Both the position numbers and the translations under genes were made by a program. This document shows positions 35,081-47,425 of a DNA stretch of 64,000 bases, one piece after another. This stretch comes from Triglochin maritima (taxonomy: Eukaryota; Streptophyta; Magnoliopsida; Alismatales; Juncaginaceae): assembly GCA_963682175.1 (NCBI GenBank), contig CAVMKL010000054.1, positions 1 through 64,000 on the forward strand, in the 5' to 3' direction. The notes beneath the pieces were generated by a model. The model saw only the letters and a program-made list of their open reading frames with translations, searched no databases and was not told the DNA's origin. The stretch's first letter is position 1, and each line of letters begins with the position of its first letter.

Positions 35081-35455
35081 GTTAGTAGTGTCTCTCCGAA
35101 TGCAGTCATTCTATCACGTCGCGCACCTTGCGACCATTCTCGCGCCACGGTCGTCCGATCAGGGAGTTCCAGCTCACGTTTGAATTCTCGCGAAATCGCA
35201 ACACGAAGATGCAACTTGGGCTTAAGATGAATGCAATATTTTTTTATTATTTACCATTGTATAGATATTGGTTTAATAGAGTAGGTGAATGCTTGCGAAA
35301 TCCACCTCGCACTCGCGTTGCGCTTGAGCTCATCGAGGGTTGTTGGCCCCTGCACCGTGTCGTGTCGCTGCAAAAATGGTGGCAACACGAGGGCAGTCGT
35401 CGTAGTAGTAAAAAAGACGCGCGCGCCCTTAGTCCTCGTGCCTCTCGCGACAAAA

Positions 35456-35574
35456 GGAGTGCAACACGAGGACTTCCCAGGAGGTCACCCATCCTAGTAC
35501 TACTCTCGCCCAAGCACGCTTAACTACGGAGTTCTGATGGGATCCGGTGCTTTAGTGCTGGTATGATGGCACCC
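35456..35574 (-). rRNA. 5S rRNA: 5S rRNA gene, copy 72
   Basis: G7C (35568); spacer T allele. Confidence 0.98.
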
Positions 35575-35949
35575 GTTAGTAGTGTCTCTCCGAATGCAGT
35601 CATTCTATCACGTCGCGCACCTTGCGACCATTCTCGCGCCACGGTCGTCCGATCAGGGAGTTCCAGCTCACGTTTGAATTCTCGCGAAATCGCAACACGA
35701 AGATGCAACTTGGGCTTAAGATGAATGCAATATTTTTTTATTATTTACCATTGTATAGATATTGGTTTAATAGAGTAGGTGAATGCTTGCGAAATCCACC
35801 TCGCACTCGCGTTGCGCTTGAGCTCATCGAGGGTTGTTGGCCCCTGCACCGTGTCGTGTCGCTGCAAAAATGGTGGCAACACGAGGGCAGTCGTCGTAGT
35901 AGTAAAAAAGACGCGCGCGCCCTTAGTCCTCGTGCCTCTCGCGACAAAA

Positions 35950-36068
35950 GGAGTGCAACACGAGGACTTCCCAGGAGGTCACCCATCCTAGTACTACTCT
36001 CGCCCAAGCACGCTTAACTACGGAGTTCTGATGGGATCCGGTGCTTTAGTGCTGGTATGATCGCACCC
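35950..36068 (-). rRNA. 5S rRNA: 5S rRNA gene, copy 73
   Basis: Gene as copy 1; spacer T allele. Confidence 0.98.
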
Positions 36069-36443
36069 GTTAGTAGTGTCTCTCCGAATGCAGTCATTCT
36101 ATCACGTCGCGCACCTTGCGACCATTCTCGCGCCACGGTCGTCCGATCAGGGAGTTCCAGCTCACGTTTGAATTCTCGCGAAATCGCAACACGAAGATGC
36201 AACTTGGGCTTAAGATGAATGCAATATTTTTTTATTATTTACCATTGTATAGATATTGGTTTAATAGAGTAGGTGAATGCTTGCGAAATCCACCTCGCAC
36301 TCGCGTTGCGCTTGAGCTCATCGAGGGTTGTTGGCCCCTGCACCGTGTCGTGTCGCTGCAAAAATGGTGGCAACACGAGGGCAGACGTCGTAGTAGTAAA
36401 AAAGACGCGCGCGCCCTTAGTCCTCGTGCCTCTCGCGACAAAA

Positions 36444-36562
36444 GGAGTGCAACACGAGGACTTCCCAGGAGGTCACCCATCCTAGTACTACTCTCGCCCA
36501 AGCACGCTTAACTACGGAGTTCTGATGGGATCCGGTGCTTTAGTGCTGGTATGATCGCACCC
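36444..36562 (-). rRNA. 5S rRNA: 5S rRNA gene, copy 74
   Basis: Gene as copy 1. Spacer A allele (36385). Confidence 0.98.
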
Positions 36563-36937
36563 GTTAGTAGTGTCTCTCCGAATGCAGTCATTCTATCACG
36601 TCGCGCACCTTGCGACCATTCTCGCGCCACGGTCGTCCGATCAGGGAGTTCCAGCTCACGTTTGAATTCTCGCGAAATCGCAACACGAAGATGCAACTTG
36701 GGCTTAAGATGAATGCAATATTTTTTTATTATTTACCATTGTATAGATATTGGTTTAATAGAGTAGGTGAATGCTTGCGAAATCCACCTCGCACTCGCGT
36801 TGCGCTTGAGCTCATCGAGGGTTGTTGGCCCCTGCACCGTGTCGTGTCGCTGCAAAAATGGTGGCAACACGAGGGCAGTCGTCGTAGTAGTAAAAAAGAC
36901 GCGCGCGCCCTTAGTCCTCGTGCCTCTCGCGACAAAA

Positions 36938-37056
36938 GGAGTGCAACACGAGGACTTCCCAGGAGGTCACCCATCCTAGTACTACTCTCGCCCAAGCACG
37001 CTTAACTACGGAGTTCTGATGGGATCCGGTGCTTTAGTGCTGGTATGATCGCACCC
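36938..37056 (-). rRNA. 5S rRNA: 5S rRNA gene, copy 75
   Basis: Gene as copy 1; spacer T allele. Confidence 0.98.
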
Positions 37057-37431
37057 GTTAGTAGTGTCTCTCCGAATGCAGTCATTCTATCACGTCGCGC
37101 ACCTTGCGACCATTCTCGCGCCACGGTCGTCCGATCAGGGAGTTCCAGCTCACGTTTGAATTCTCGCGAAATCGCAACACGAAGATGCAACTTGGGCTTA
37201 AGATGAATGCAATATTTTTTTATTATTTACCATTGTATAGATATTGGTTTAATAGAGTAGGTGAATGCTTGCGAAATCCACCTCGCACTCGCGTTGCGCT
37301 TGAGCTCATCGAGGGTTGTTGGCCCCTGCACCGTGTCGTGTCGCTGCAAAAATGGTGGCAACACGAGGGCAGTCGTCGTAGTAGTAAAAAAGACGCGCGC
37401 GCCCTTAGTCCTCGTGCCTCTCGCGACAAAA

Positions 37432-37550
37432 GGAGTGCAACACGAGGACTTCCCAGGAGGTCACCCATCCTAGTACTACTCTCGCCCAAGCACGCTTAAC
37501 TACGGAGTTCTGATGGGATCCGGTGCTTTAGTGCTGGTATGATCGCACCC
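37432..37550 (-). rRNA. 5S rRNA: 5S rRNA gene, copy 76
   Basis: Gene as copy 1; spacer T allele. Confidence 0.98.
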
Positions 37551-37925
37551 GTTAGTAGTGTCTCTCCGAATGCAGTCATTCTATCACGTCGCGCACCTTG
37601 CGACCATTCTCGCGCCACGGTCGTCCGATCAGGGAGTTCCAGCTCACGTTTGAATTCTCGCGAAATCGCAACACGAAGATGCAACTTGGGCTTAAGATGA
37701 ATGCAATATTTTTTTATTATTTACCATTGTATAGATATTGGTTTAATAGAGTAGGTGAATGCTTGCGAAATCCACCTCGCACTCGCGTTGCGCTTGAGCT
37801 CATCGAGGGTTGTTGGCCCCTGCACCGTGTCGTGTCGCTGCAAAAATGGTGGCAACACGAGGGCAGTCGTCGTAGTAGTAAAAAAGACGCGCGCGCCCTT
37901 AGTCCTCGTGCCTCTCGCGACAAAA

Positions 37926-38044
37926 GGAGTGCAACACGAGGACTTCCCAAGAGGTCACCCATCCTAGTACTACTCTCGCCCAAGCACGCTTAACTACGGA
38001 GTTCTGATGGGATCCGGTGCTTTAGTGCTGGTATGATCGCACCC
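37926..38044 (-). rRNA. 5S rRNA: 5S rRNA gene, copy 77
   Basis: C95T (37950), the third box-C variant; 17 units from copy 61 if the gene-less unit is counted. Confidence 0.97.
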
Positions 38045-38419
38045 GTTAGTAGTGTCTCTCCGAATGCAGTCATTCTATCACGTCGCGCACCTTGCGACCA
38101 TTCTCGCGCCACGGTCGTCCGATCAGGGAGTTCCAGCTCACGTTTGAATTCTCGCGAAATCGCAACACGAAGATGCAACTTGGGCTTAAGATGAATGCAA
38201 TATTTTTTTATTATTTACCATTGTATAGATATTGGTTTAATAGAGTAGGTGAATGCTTGCGAAATCCACCTCGCACTCGCGTTGCGCTTGAGCTCATCGA
38301 GGGTTGTTGGCCCCTGCACCGTGTCGTGTCGCTGCAAAAATGGTGGCAACACGAGGGCAGTCGTCGTAGTAGTAAAAAAGACGCGCGCGCCCTTAGTCCT
38401 CGTGCCTCTCGCGACAAAA

Positions 38420-38538
38420 GGAGTGCAACACGAGGACTTCCCAGGAGGTCACCCATCCTAGTACTACTCTCGCCCAAGCACGCTTAACTACGGAGTTCTG
38501 ATGGGATCCGGTGCTTTAGTGCTGGTATGATGGCACCC
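38420..38538 (-). rRNA. 5S rRNA: 5S rRNA gene, copy 78
   Basis: G7C (38532); spacer T allele. Confidence 0.98.
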
Positions 38539-38913
38539 GTTAGTAGTGTCTCTCCGAATGCAGTCATTCTATCACGTCGCGCACCTTGCGACCATTCTCG
38601 CGCCACGGTCGTCCGATCAGGGAGTTCCAGCTCACGTTTGAATTCTCGCGAAATCGCAACACGAAGATGCAACTTGGGCTTAAGATGAATGCAATATTTT
38701 TTTATTATTTACCATTGTATAGATATTGGTTTAATAGAGTAGGTGAATGCTTGCGAAATCCACCTCGCACTCGCGTTGCGCTTGAGCTCATCGAGGGTTG
38801 TTGGCCCCTGCACCGTGTCGTGTCGCTGCAAAAATGGTGGCAACACGAGGGCAGACGTCGTAGTAGTAAAAAAGACGCGCGCGCCCTTAGTCCTCGTGCC
38901 TCTCGCGACAAAA

Positions 38914-39032
38914 GGAGTGCAACACGAGGACTTCCCAGGAGGTCACCCATCCTAGTACTACTCTCGCCCAAGCACGCTTAACTACGGAGTTCTGATGGGA
39001 TCCGGTGCTTTAGTGCTGGTATGATCGCACCC
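38914..39032 (-). rRNA. 5S rRNA: 5S rRNA gene, copy 79
   Basis: Gene as copy 1. Spacer A allele (38855). Confidence 0.98.
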
Positions 39033-39407
39033 GTTAGTAGTGTCTCTCCGAATGCAGTCATTCTATCACGTCGCGCACCTTGCGACCATTCTCGCGCCAC
39101 GGTCGTCCGATCAGGGAGTTCCAGCTCACGTTTGAATTCTCGCGAAATCGCAACACGAAGATGCAACTTGGGCTTAAGATGAATGCAATATTTTTTTATT
39201 ATTTACCATTGTATAGATATTGGTTTAATAGAGTAGGTGAATGCTTGCGAAATCCACCTCGCACTCGCGTTGCGCTTGAGCTCATCGAGGGTTGTTGGCC
39301 CCTGCACCGTGTCGTGTCGCTGCAAAAATGGTGGCAACACGAGGGCAGTCGTCGTAGTAGTAAAAAAGACGCGCGCGCCCTTAGTCCTCGTGCCTCTCGC
39401 GACAAAA

Positions 39408-39526
39408 GGAGTGCAACACGAGGACTTCCCAGGAGGTCACCCATCCTAGTACTACTCTCGCCCAAGCACGCTTAACTACGGAGTTCTGATGGGATCCGGT
39501 GCTTTAGTGCTGGTATGATGGCACCC
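39408..39526 (-). rRNA. 5S rRNA: 5S rRNA gene, copy 80
   Basis: G7C (39520); spacer T allele. Confidence 0.98.
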
Positions 39527-39901
39527 GTTAGTAGTGTCTCTCCGAATGCAGTCATTCTATCACGTCGCGCACCTTGCGACCATTCTCGCGCCACGGTCGT
39601 CCGATCAGGGAGTTCCAGCTCACGTTTGAATTCTCGCGAAATCGCAACACGAAGATGCAACTTGGGCTTAAGATGAATGCAATATTTTTTTATTATTTAC
39701 CATTGTATAGATATTGGTTTAATAGAGTAGGTGAATGCTTGCGAAATCCACCTCGCACTCGCGTTGCGCTTGAGCTCATCGAGGGTTGTTGGCCCCTGCA
39801 CCGTGTCGTGTCGCTGCAAAAATGGTGGCAACACGAGGGCAGTCGTCGTAGTAGTAAAAAAGACGCGCGCGCCCTTAGTCCTCGTGCCTCTCGCGACAAA
39901 A

Positions 39902-40020
39902 GGAGTGCAACACGAGGACTTCCCAGGAGGTCACCCATCCTAGTACTACTCTCGCCCAAGCACGCTTAACTACGGAGTTCTGATGGGATCCGGTGCTTTA
40001 GTGCTGGTATGATCGCACCC
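39902..40020 (-). rRNA. 5S rRNA: 5S rRNA gene, copy 81
   Basis: Gene as copy 1; spacer T allele. Confidence 0.98.
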
Positions 40021-40395
40021 GTTAGTAGTGTCTCTCCGAATGCAGTCATTCTATCACGTCGCGCACCTTGCGACCATTCTCGCGCCACGGTCGTCCGATC
40101 AGGGAGTTCCAGCTCACGTTTGAATTCTCGCGAAATCGCAACACGAAGATGCAACTTGGGCTTAAGATGAATGCAATATTTTTTTATTATTTACCATTGT
40201 ATAGATATTGGTTTAATAGAGTAGGTGAATGCTTGCGAAATCCACCTCGCACTCGCGTTGCGCTTGAGCTCATCGAGGGTTGTTGGCCCCTGCACCGTGT
40301 CGTGTCGCTGCAAAAATGGTGGCAACACGAGGGCAGACGTCGTAGTAGTAAAAAAGACGCGCGCGCCCTTAGTCCTCGTGCCTCTCGCGACAAAA

Positions 40396-40514
40396 GGAGT
40401 GCAACACGAGGACTTCCCAGGAGGTCACCCATCCTAGTACTACTCTCGCCCAAGCACGCTTAACTACGGAGTTCTGATGGGATCCGGTGCTTTAGTGCTG
40501 GTATGATCGCACCC
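40396..40514 (-). rRNA. 5S rRNA: 5S rRNA gene, copy 82
   Basis: Gene as copy 1. Spacer A allele (40337). Confidence 0.98.
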
Positions 40515-40889
40515 GTTAGTAGTGTCTCTCCGAATGCAGTCATTCTATCACGTCGCGCACCTTGCGACCATTCTCGCGCCACGGTCGTCCGATCAGGGAG
40601 TTCCAGCTCACGTTTGAATTCTCGCGAAATCGCAACACGAAGATGCAACTTGGGCTTAAGATGAATGCAATATTTTTTTATTATTTACCATTGTATAGAT
40701 ATTGGTTTAATAGAGTAGGTGAATGCTTGCGAAATCCACCTCGCACTCGCGTTGCGCTTGAGCTCATCGAGGGTTGTTGGCCCCTGCACCGTGTCGTGTC
40801 GCTGCAAAAATGGTGGCAACACGAGGGCAGTCGTCGTAGTAGTAAAAAAGACGCGCGCGCCCTTAGTCCTCGTGCCTCTCGCGACAAAA

Positions 40890-41008
40890 GGAGTGCAACA
40901 CGAGGACTTCCCAGGAGGTCACCCATCCTAGTACTACTCTCGCCCAAGCACGCTTAACTACGGAGTTCTGATGGGATCCGGTGCTTTAGTGCTGGTATGA
41001 TCGCACCC
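40890..41008 (-). rRNA. 5S rRNA: 5S rRNA gene, copy 83
   Basis: Gene as copy 1; spacer T allele. Confidence 0.98.
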
Positions 41009-41383
41009 GTTAGTAGTGTCTCTCCGAATGCAGTCATTCTATCACGTCGCGCACCTTGCGACCATTCTCGCGCCACGGTCGTCCGATCAGGGAGTTCCAG
41101 CTCACGTTTGAATTCTCGCGAAATCGCAACACGAAGATGCAACTTGGGCTTAAGATGAATGCAATATTTTTTTATTATTTACCATTGTATAGATATTGGT
41201 TTAATAGAGTAGGTGAATGCTTGCGAAATCCACCTCGCACTCGCGTTGCGCTTGAGCTCATCGAGGGTTGTTGGCCCCTGCACCGTGTCGTGTCGCTGCA
41301 AAAATGGTGGCAACACGAGGGCAGTCGTCGTAGTAGTAAAAAAGACGCGCGCGCCCTTAGTCCTCGTGCCTCTCGCGACAAAA

Positions 41384-41502
41384 GGAGTGCAACACGAGGA
41401 CTTCCCAGGAGGTCACCCATCCTAGTACTACTCTCGCCCAAGCACGCTTAACTACGGAGTTCTGATGGGATCCGGTGCTTTAGTGCTGGTATGATGGCAC
41501 CC
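41384..41502 (-). rRNA. 5S rRNA: 5S rRNA gene, copy 84
   Basis: G7C (41496). First gene of the first three-unit block; lacks the -23 change seen at copies 87 and 90. Confidence 0.98.
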
Positions 41503-41877
41503 GTTAGTAGTGTCTCTCCGAATGCAGTCATTCTATCACGTCGCGCACCTTGCGACCATTCTCGCGCCACGGTCGTCCGATCAGGGAGTTCCAGCTCACG
41601 TTTGAATTCTCGCGAAATCGCAACACGAAGATGCAACTTGGGCTTAAGATGAATGCAATATTTTTTTATTATTTACCATTGTATAGATATTGGTTTAATA
41701 GAGTAGGTGAATGCTTGCGAAATCCACCTCGCACTCGCGTTGCGCTTGAGCTCATCGAGGGTTGTTGGCCCCTGCACCGTGTCGTGTCGCTGCAAAAATG
41801 GTGGCAACACGAGGGCAGTCGTCGTAGTAGTAAAAAAGACGCGCGCGCCCTTAGTCCTCGTGCCTCTCGCGACAAAA

Positions 41878-41996
41878 GGAGTGCAACACGAGGACTTCCC
41901 AGGAGGTCACCCATCCTAGTACTACTCTCGCCCAAGCACGCTTAACTACGGAGTTCTGATGGGATCCGGTGCTTTAGTGCTGGTATGATCGCACCC
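41878..41996 (-). rRNA. 5S rRNA: 5S rRNA gene, copy 85
   Basis: Gene as copy 1; spacer T allele. Middle gene of block one. Confidence 0.98.
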
Positions 41997-42371
41997 GTTA
42001 GTAGTGTCTCTCCGAATGCAGTCATTCTATCACGTCGCGCACCTTGCGACCATTCTCGCGCCACGGTCGTCCGATCAGGGAGTTCCAGCTCACGTTTGAA
42101 TTCTCGCGAAATCGCAACACGAAGATGCAACTTGGGCTTAAGATGAATGCAATATTTTTTTATTATTTACCATTGTATAGATATTGGTTTAATAGAGTAG
42201 GTGAATGCTTGCGAAATCCACCTCGCACTCGCGTTGCGCTTGAGCTCATCGAGGGTTGTTGGCCCCTGCACCGTGTCGTGTCGCTGCAAAAATGGTGGCA
42301 ACACGAGGGCAGACGTCGTAGTAGTAAAAAAGACGCGCGCGCCCTTAGTCCTCGTGCCTCTCGCGACAAAA

Positions 42372-42490
42372 GGAGTGCAACACGAGGACTTCCCAGGAGG
42401 TCACCCATCCTAGTACTACTCTCGCCCAAGCACGCTTAACTACGGAGTTCTGATGGGATCCGGTGCTTTAGTGCTGGTATGATCGCACCC
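42372..42490 (-). rRNA. 5S rRNA: 5S rRNA gene, copy 86
   Basis: Gene as copy 1. Spacer A allele (42313). Confidence 0.98.
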
Positions 42491-42865
42491 GTTAGTAGTG
42501 TCTCTCCGAATGCAGTCATTCTATCACGTCGCGCACCTTGCGACCATTCTCGCGCCACGGTCGTCCGATCAGGGAGTTCCAGCTCACGTTTGAATTCTCG
42601 CGAAATCGCAACACGAAGATGCAACTTGGGCTTAAGATGAATGCAATATTTTTTTATTATTTACCATTGTATAGATATTGGTTTAATAGAGTAGGTGAAT
42701 GCTTGCGAAATCCACCTCGCACTCGCGTTGCGCTTGAGCTCATCGAGGGTTGTTGGCCCCTGCACCGTGTCGTGTCGCTGCAAAAATGGTGGCAACACGA
42801 GGGCAGTCGTCGTAGTAGTAAAAAAGACGCGCGCGCCCTTAGTCCTCGTGCCTCTCGCGACAAAA

Positions 42866-42984
42866 GGAGTGCAACACGAGGACTTCCCAGGAGGTCACCC
42901 ATCCTAGTACTACTCTCGCCCAAGCACGCTTAACTACGGAGTTCTGATGGGATCCGGTGCTTTAGTGCTGGTATGATGGCACCC
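42866..42984 (-). rRNA. 5S rRNA: 5S rRNA gene, copy 87
   Basis: G7C (42978) with plus-strand C-to-T at 43007 (-23). Confidence 0.98.
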
Positions 42985-43359
42985 GTTAGTAGTGTCTCTC
43001 CGAATGTAGTCATTCTATCACGTCGCGCACCTTGCGACCATTCTCGCGCCACGGTCGTCCGATCAGGGAGTTCCAGCTCACGTTTGAATTCTCGCGAAAT
43101 CGCAACACGAAGATGCAACTTGGGCTTAAGATGAATGCAATATTTTTTTATTATTTACCATTGTATAGATATTGGTTTAATAGAGTAGGTGAATGCTTGC
43201 GAAATCCACCTCGCACTCGCGTTGCGCTTGAGCTCATCGAGGGTTGTTGGCCCCTGCACCGTGTCGTGTCGCTGCAAAAATGGTGGCAACACGAGGGCAG
43301 TCGTCGTAGTAGTAAAAAAGACGCGCGCGCCCTTAGTCCTCGTGCCTCTCGCGACAAAA

Positions 43360-43478
43360 GGAGTGCAACACGAGGACTTCCCAGGAGGTCACCCATCCTA
43401 GTACTACTCTCGCCCAAGCACGCTTAACTACGGAGTTCTGATGGGATCCGGTGCTTTAGTGCTGGTATGATCGCACCC
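43360..43478 (-). rRNA. 5S rRNA: 5S rRNA gene, copy 88
   Basis: Gene as copy 1; spacer T allele. Middle gene of block two. Confidence 0.98.
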
Positions 43479-43853
43479 GTTAGTAGTGTCTCTCCGAATG
43501 CAGTCATTCTATCACGTCGCGCACCTTGCGACCATTCTCGCGCCACGGTCGTCCGATCAGGGAGTTCCAGCTCACGTTTGAATTCTCGCGAAATCGCAAC
43601 ACGAAGATGCAACTTGGGCTTAAGATGAATGCAATATTTTTTTATTATTTACCATTGTATAGATATTGGTTTAATAGAGTAGGTGAATGCTTGCGAAATC
43701 CACCTCGCACTCGCGTTGCGCTTGAGCTCATCGAGGGTTGTTGGCCCCTGCACCGTGTCGTGTCGCTGCAAAAATGGTGGCAACACGAGGGCAGACGTCG
43801 TAGTAGTAAAAAAGACGCGCGCGCCCTTAGTCCTCGTGCCTCTCGCGACAAAA

Positions 43854-43972
43854 GGAGTGCAACACGAGGACTTCCCAGGAGGTCACCCATCCTAGTACTA
43901 CTCTCGCCCAAGCACGCTTAACTACGGAGTTCTGATGGGATCCGGTGCTTTAGTGCTGGTATGATCGCACCC
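43854..43972 (-). rRNA. 5S rRNA: 5S rRNA gene, copy 89
   Basis: Gene as copy 1. Spacer A allele (43795). Confidence 0.98.
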
Positions 43973-44347
43973 GTTAGTAGTGTCTCTCCGAATGCAGTCA
44001 TTCTATCACGTCGCGCACCTTGCGACCATTCTCGCGCCACGGTCGTCCGATCAGGGAGTTCCAGCTCACGTTTGAATTCTCGCGAAATCGCAACACGAAG
44101 ATGCAACTTGGGCTTAAGATGAATGCAATATTTTTTTATTATTTACCATTGTATAGATATTGGTTTAATAGAGTAGGTGAATGCTTGCGAAATCCACCTC
44201 GCACTCGCGTTGCGCTTGAGCTCATCGAGGGTTGTTGGCCCCTGCACCGTGTCGTGTCGCTGCAAAAATGGTGGCAACACGAGGGCAGTCGTCGTAGTAG
44301 TAAAAAAGACGCGCGCGCCCTTAGTCCTCGTGCCTCTCGCGACAAAA

Positions 44348-44466
44348 GGAGTGCAACACGAGGACTTCCCAGGAGGTCACCCATCCTAGTACTACTCTCG
44401 CCCAAGCACGCTTAACTACGGAGTTCTGATGGGATCCGGTGCTTTAGTGCTGGTATGATGGCACCC
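44348..44466 (-). rRNA. 5S rRNA: 5S rRNA gene, copy 90
   Basis: G7C (44460) with C-to-T at 44489 (-23); duplicate of copy 87. Confidence 0.98.
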
Positions 44467-44841
44467 GTTAGTAGTGTCTCTCCGAATGTAGTCATTCTAT
44501 CACGTCGCGCACCTTGCGACCATTCTCGCGCCACGGTCGTCCGATCAGGGAGTTCCAGCTCACGTTTGAATTCTCGCGAAATCGCAACACGAAGATGCAA
44601 CTTGGGCTTAAGATGAATGCAATATTTTTTTATTATTTACCATTGTATAGATATTGGTTTAATAGAGTAGGTGAATGCTTGCGAAATCCACCTCGCACTC
44701 GCGTTGCGCTTGAGCTCATCGAGGGTTGTTGGCCCCTGCACCGTGTCGTGTCGCTGCAAAAATGGTGGCAACACGAGGGCAGTCGTCGTAGTAGTAAAAA
44801 AGACGCGCGCGCCCTTAGTCCTCGTGCCTCTCGCGACAAAA

Positions 44842-44960
44842 GGAGTGCAACACGAGGACTTCCCAGGAGGTCACCCATCCTAGTACTACTCTCGCCCAAG
44901 CACGCTTAACTACGGAGTTCTGATGGGATCCGGTGCTTTAGTGCTGGTATGATCGCACCC
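44842..44960 (-). rRNA. 5S rRNA: 5S rRNA gene, copy 91
   Basis: Gene as copy 1; spacer T allele. Middle gene of block three. Confidence 0.98.
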
Positions 44961-45335
44961 GTTAGTAGTGTCTCTCCGAATGCAGTCATTCTATCACGTC
45001 GCGCACCTTGCGACCATTCTCGCGCCACGGTCGTCCGATCAGGGAGTTCCAGCTCACGTTTGAATTCTCGCGAAATCGCAACACGAAGATGCAACTTGGG
45101 CTTAAGATGAATGCAATATTTTTTTATTATTTACCATTGTATAGATATTGGTTTAATAGAGTAGGTGAATGCTTGCGAAATCCACCTCGCACTCGCGTTG
45201 CGCTTGAGCTCATCGAGGGTTGTTGGCCCCTGCACCGTGTCGTGTCGCTGCAAAAATGGTGGCAACACGAGGGCAGACGTCGTAGTAGTAAAAAAGACGC
45301 GCGCGCCCTTAGTCCTCGTGCCTCTCGCGACAAAA

Positions 45336-45454
45336 GGAGTGCAACACGAGGACTTCCCAGGAGGTCACCCATCCTAGTACTACTCTCGCCCAAGCACGCT
45401 TAACTACGGAGTTCTGATGGGATCCGGTGCTTTAGTGCTGGTATGATCGCACCC
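45336..45454 (-). rRNA. 5S rRNA: 5S rRNA gene, copy 92
   Basis: Gene as copy 1. Spacer A allele (45277). Confidence 0.98.
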
Positions 45455-45829
45455 GTTAGTAGTGTCTCTCCGAATGCAGTCATTCTATCACGTCGCGCAC
45501 CTTGCGACCATTCTCGCGCCACGGTCGTCCGATCAGGGAGTTCCAGCTCACGTTTGAATTCTCGCGAAATCGCAACACGAAGATGCAACTTGGGCTTAAG
45601 ATGAATGCAATATTTTTTTATTATTTACCATTGTATAGATATTGGTTTAATAGAGTAGGTGAATGCTTGCGAAATCCACCTCGCACTCGCGTTGCGCTTG
45701 AGCTCATCGAGGGTTGTTGGCCCCTGCACCGTGTCGTGTCGCTGCAAAAATGGTGGCAACACGAGGGCAGTCGTCGTAGTAGTAAAAAAGACGCGCGCGC
45801 CCTTAGTCCTCGTGCCTCTCGCGACAAAA

Positions 45830-45948
45830 GGAGTGCAACACGAGGACTTCCCAGGAGGTCACCCATCCTAGTACTACTCTCGCCCAAGCACGCTTAACTA
45901 CGGAGTTCTGATGGGATCCGGTGCTTTAGTGCTGGTATGATCGCACCC
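45830..45948 (-). rRNA. 5S rRNA: 5S rRNA gene, copy 93
   Basis: Gene as copy 1; spacer T allele. First gene outside the three-unit blocks. Confidence 0.98.
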
Positions 45949-46323
45949 GTTAGTAGTGTCTCTCCGAATGCAGTCATTCTATCACGTCGCGCACCTTGCG
46001 ACCATTCTCGCGCCACGGTCGTCCGATCAGGGAGTTCCAGCTCACGTTTGAATTCTCGCGAAATCGCAACACGAAGATGCAACTTGGGCTTAAGATGAAT
46101 GCAATATTTTTTTATTATTTACCATTGTATAGATATTGGTTTAATAGAGTAGGTGAATGCTTGCGAAATCCACCTCGCACTCGCGTTGCGCTTGAGCTCA
46201 TCGAGGGTTGTTGGCCCCTGCACCGTGTCGTGTCGCTGCAAAAATGGTGGCAACACGAGGGCAGTCGTCGTAGTAGTAAAAAAGACGCGCGCGCCCTTAG
46301 TCCTCGTGCCTCTCGCGACAAAA

Positions 46324-46442
46324 GGAGTGCAACACGAGGACTTCCCAGGAGGTCACCCATCCTAGTACTACTCTCGCCCAAGCACGCTTAACTACGGAGT
46401 TCTGATGGGATCCGGTGCTTTAGTGCTGGTATGATGGCACCC
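46324..46442 (-). rRNA. 5S rRNA: 5S rRNA gene, copy 94
   Basis: G7C (46436). Starts the 1477-bp duplicated block. Confidence 0.98.
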
Positions 46443-46817
46443 GTTAGTAGTGTCTCTCCGAATGCAGTCATTCTATCACGTCGCGCACCTTGCGACCATT
46501 CTCGCGCCACGGTCGTCCGATCAGGGAGTTCCAGCTCACGTTTGAATTCTCGCGAAATCGCAACACGAAGATGCAACTTGGGCTTAAGATGAATGCAATA
46601 TTTTTTTATTATTTACCATTGTATAGATATTGGTTTAATAGAGTAGGTGAATGCTTGCGAAATCCACCTCGCACTCGCGTTGCGCTTGAGCTCATCGAGG
46701 GTTGTTGGCCCCTGCACCGTGTCGTGTCGCTGCAAAAATGGTGGCAACACGAGGGCAGTCGTCGTAGTAGTAAAAAAGACGCGCGCGCCCTTAGTCCTCG
46801 TGCCTCTCGCGACAAAA

Positions 46818-46936
46818 GGAGTGCAACACGAGGACTTCCCAGGAGGTCACCCATCCTAGTACTACTCTCGCCCAAGCACGCTTAACTACGGAGTTCTGAT
46901 GGGATCCGGTGCTTTAGTGCTGGTATGATGGCACCC
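46818..46936 (-). rRNA. 5S rRNA: 5S rRNA gene, copy 95
   Basis: G7C (46930); A-to-C at 46981 (-45). Confidence 0.98.
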
Positions 46937-47306
46937 GTTAGTAGTGTCTCTCCGAATGCAGTCATTCTATCACGTCGCGCCCCTTGCGACCATTCTCGCG
47001 CCACGGTCGTCCGATCAGGGAGTTCCAGCTCACGTTTGAATTCTCGCGAAATCGCAACACGAAGATGCAACTTGGGCTTAAGATGAATGCAATATTTTTT
47101 TATTATTTACCATTGTATAGATATTGGTTTAATAGAGTAGGTGAATGCTTGCGAAATCCACCTCGCACTCGCGTTGCGCTTGAGCTCATCGAGGGTTGTT
47201 GGCCCCTGCACCGTGTCGCTGCAAAAATGGTGGCAACACGAGGGCAGTCGTCGTAGTAGTAAAAAAGACGCGCGCGCCCTTAGTCCTCGTGCCTCTCGCG
47301 ACAAAA

Positions 47307-47425
47307 GGAGTGCAACACGAGGACTTCCCAGGAGGTCACCCATCCTAGTACTACTCTCGCCCAAGCACGCTTAACTACGGAGTTCTGATGGGATCCGGTG
47401 CTTTAGTGCTGGTATGATCGCACCC
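47307..47425 (-). rRNA. 5S rRNA: 5S rRNA gene, copy 96
   Basis: Gene as copy 1. The downstream spacer is 370 bp, lacking one GTGTC (near 47213). Confidence 0.98.

Larger units (their letters stand above)
41384..45829 (-). repeat. Three-unit higher-order repeat, three periods of 1482 bp
   Basis: Blocks 41384-42865, 42866-44347 and 44348-45829 show the same marker order: G7C gene, T spacer, normal gene, A spacer, normal gene, T spacer. Blocks two and three also share a plus-strand C-to-T at -23 of the G7C gene (43007 and 44489), exactly 1482 bp apart, so they are the youngest pair. Copies 80-83 show the same order with one extra unit. Confidence 0.8.
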
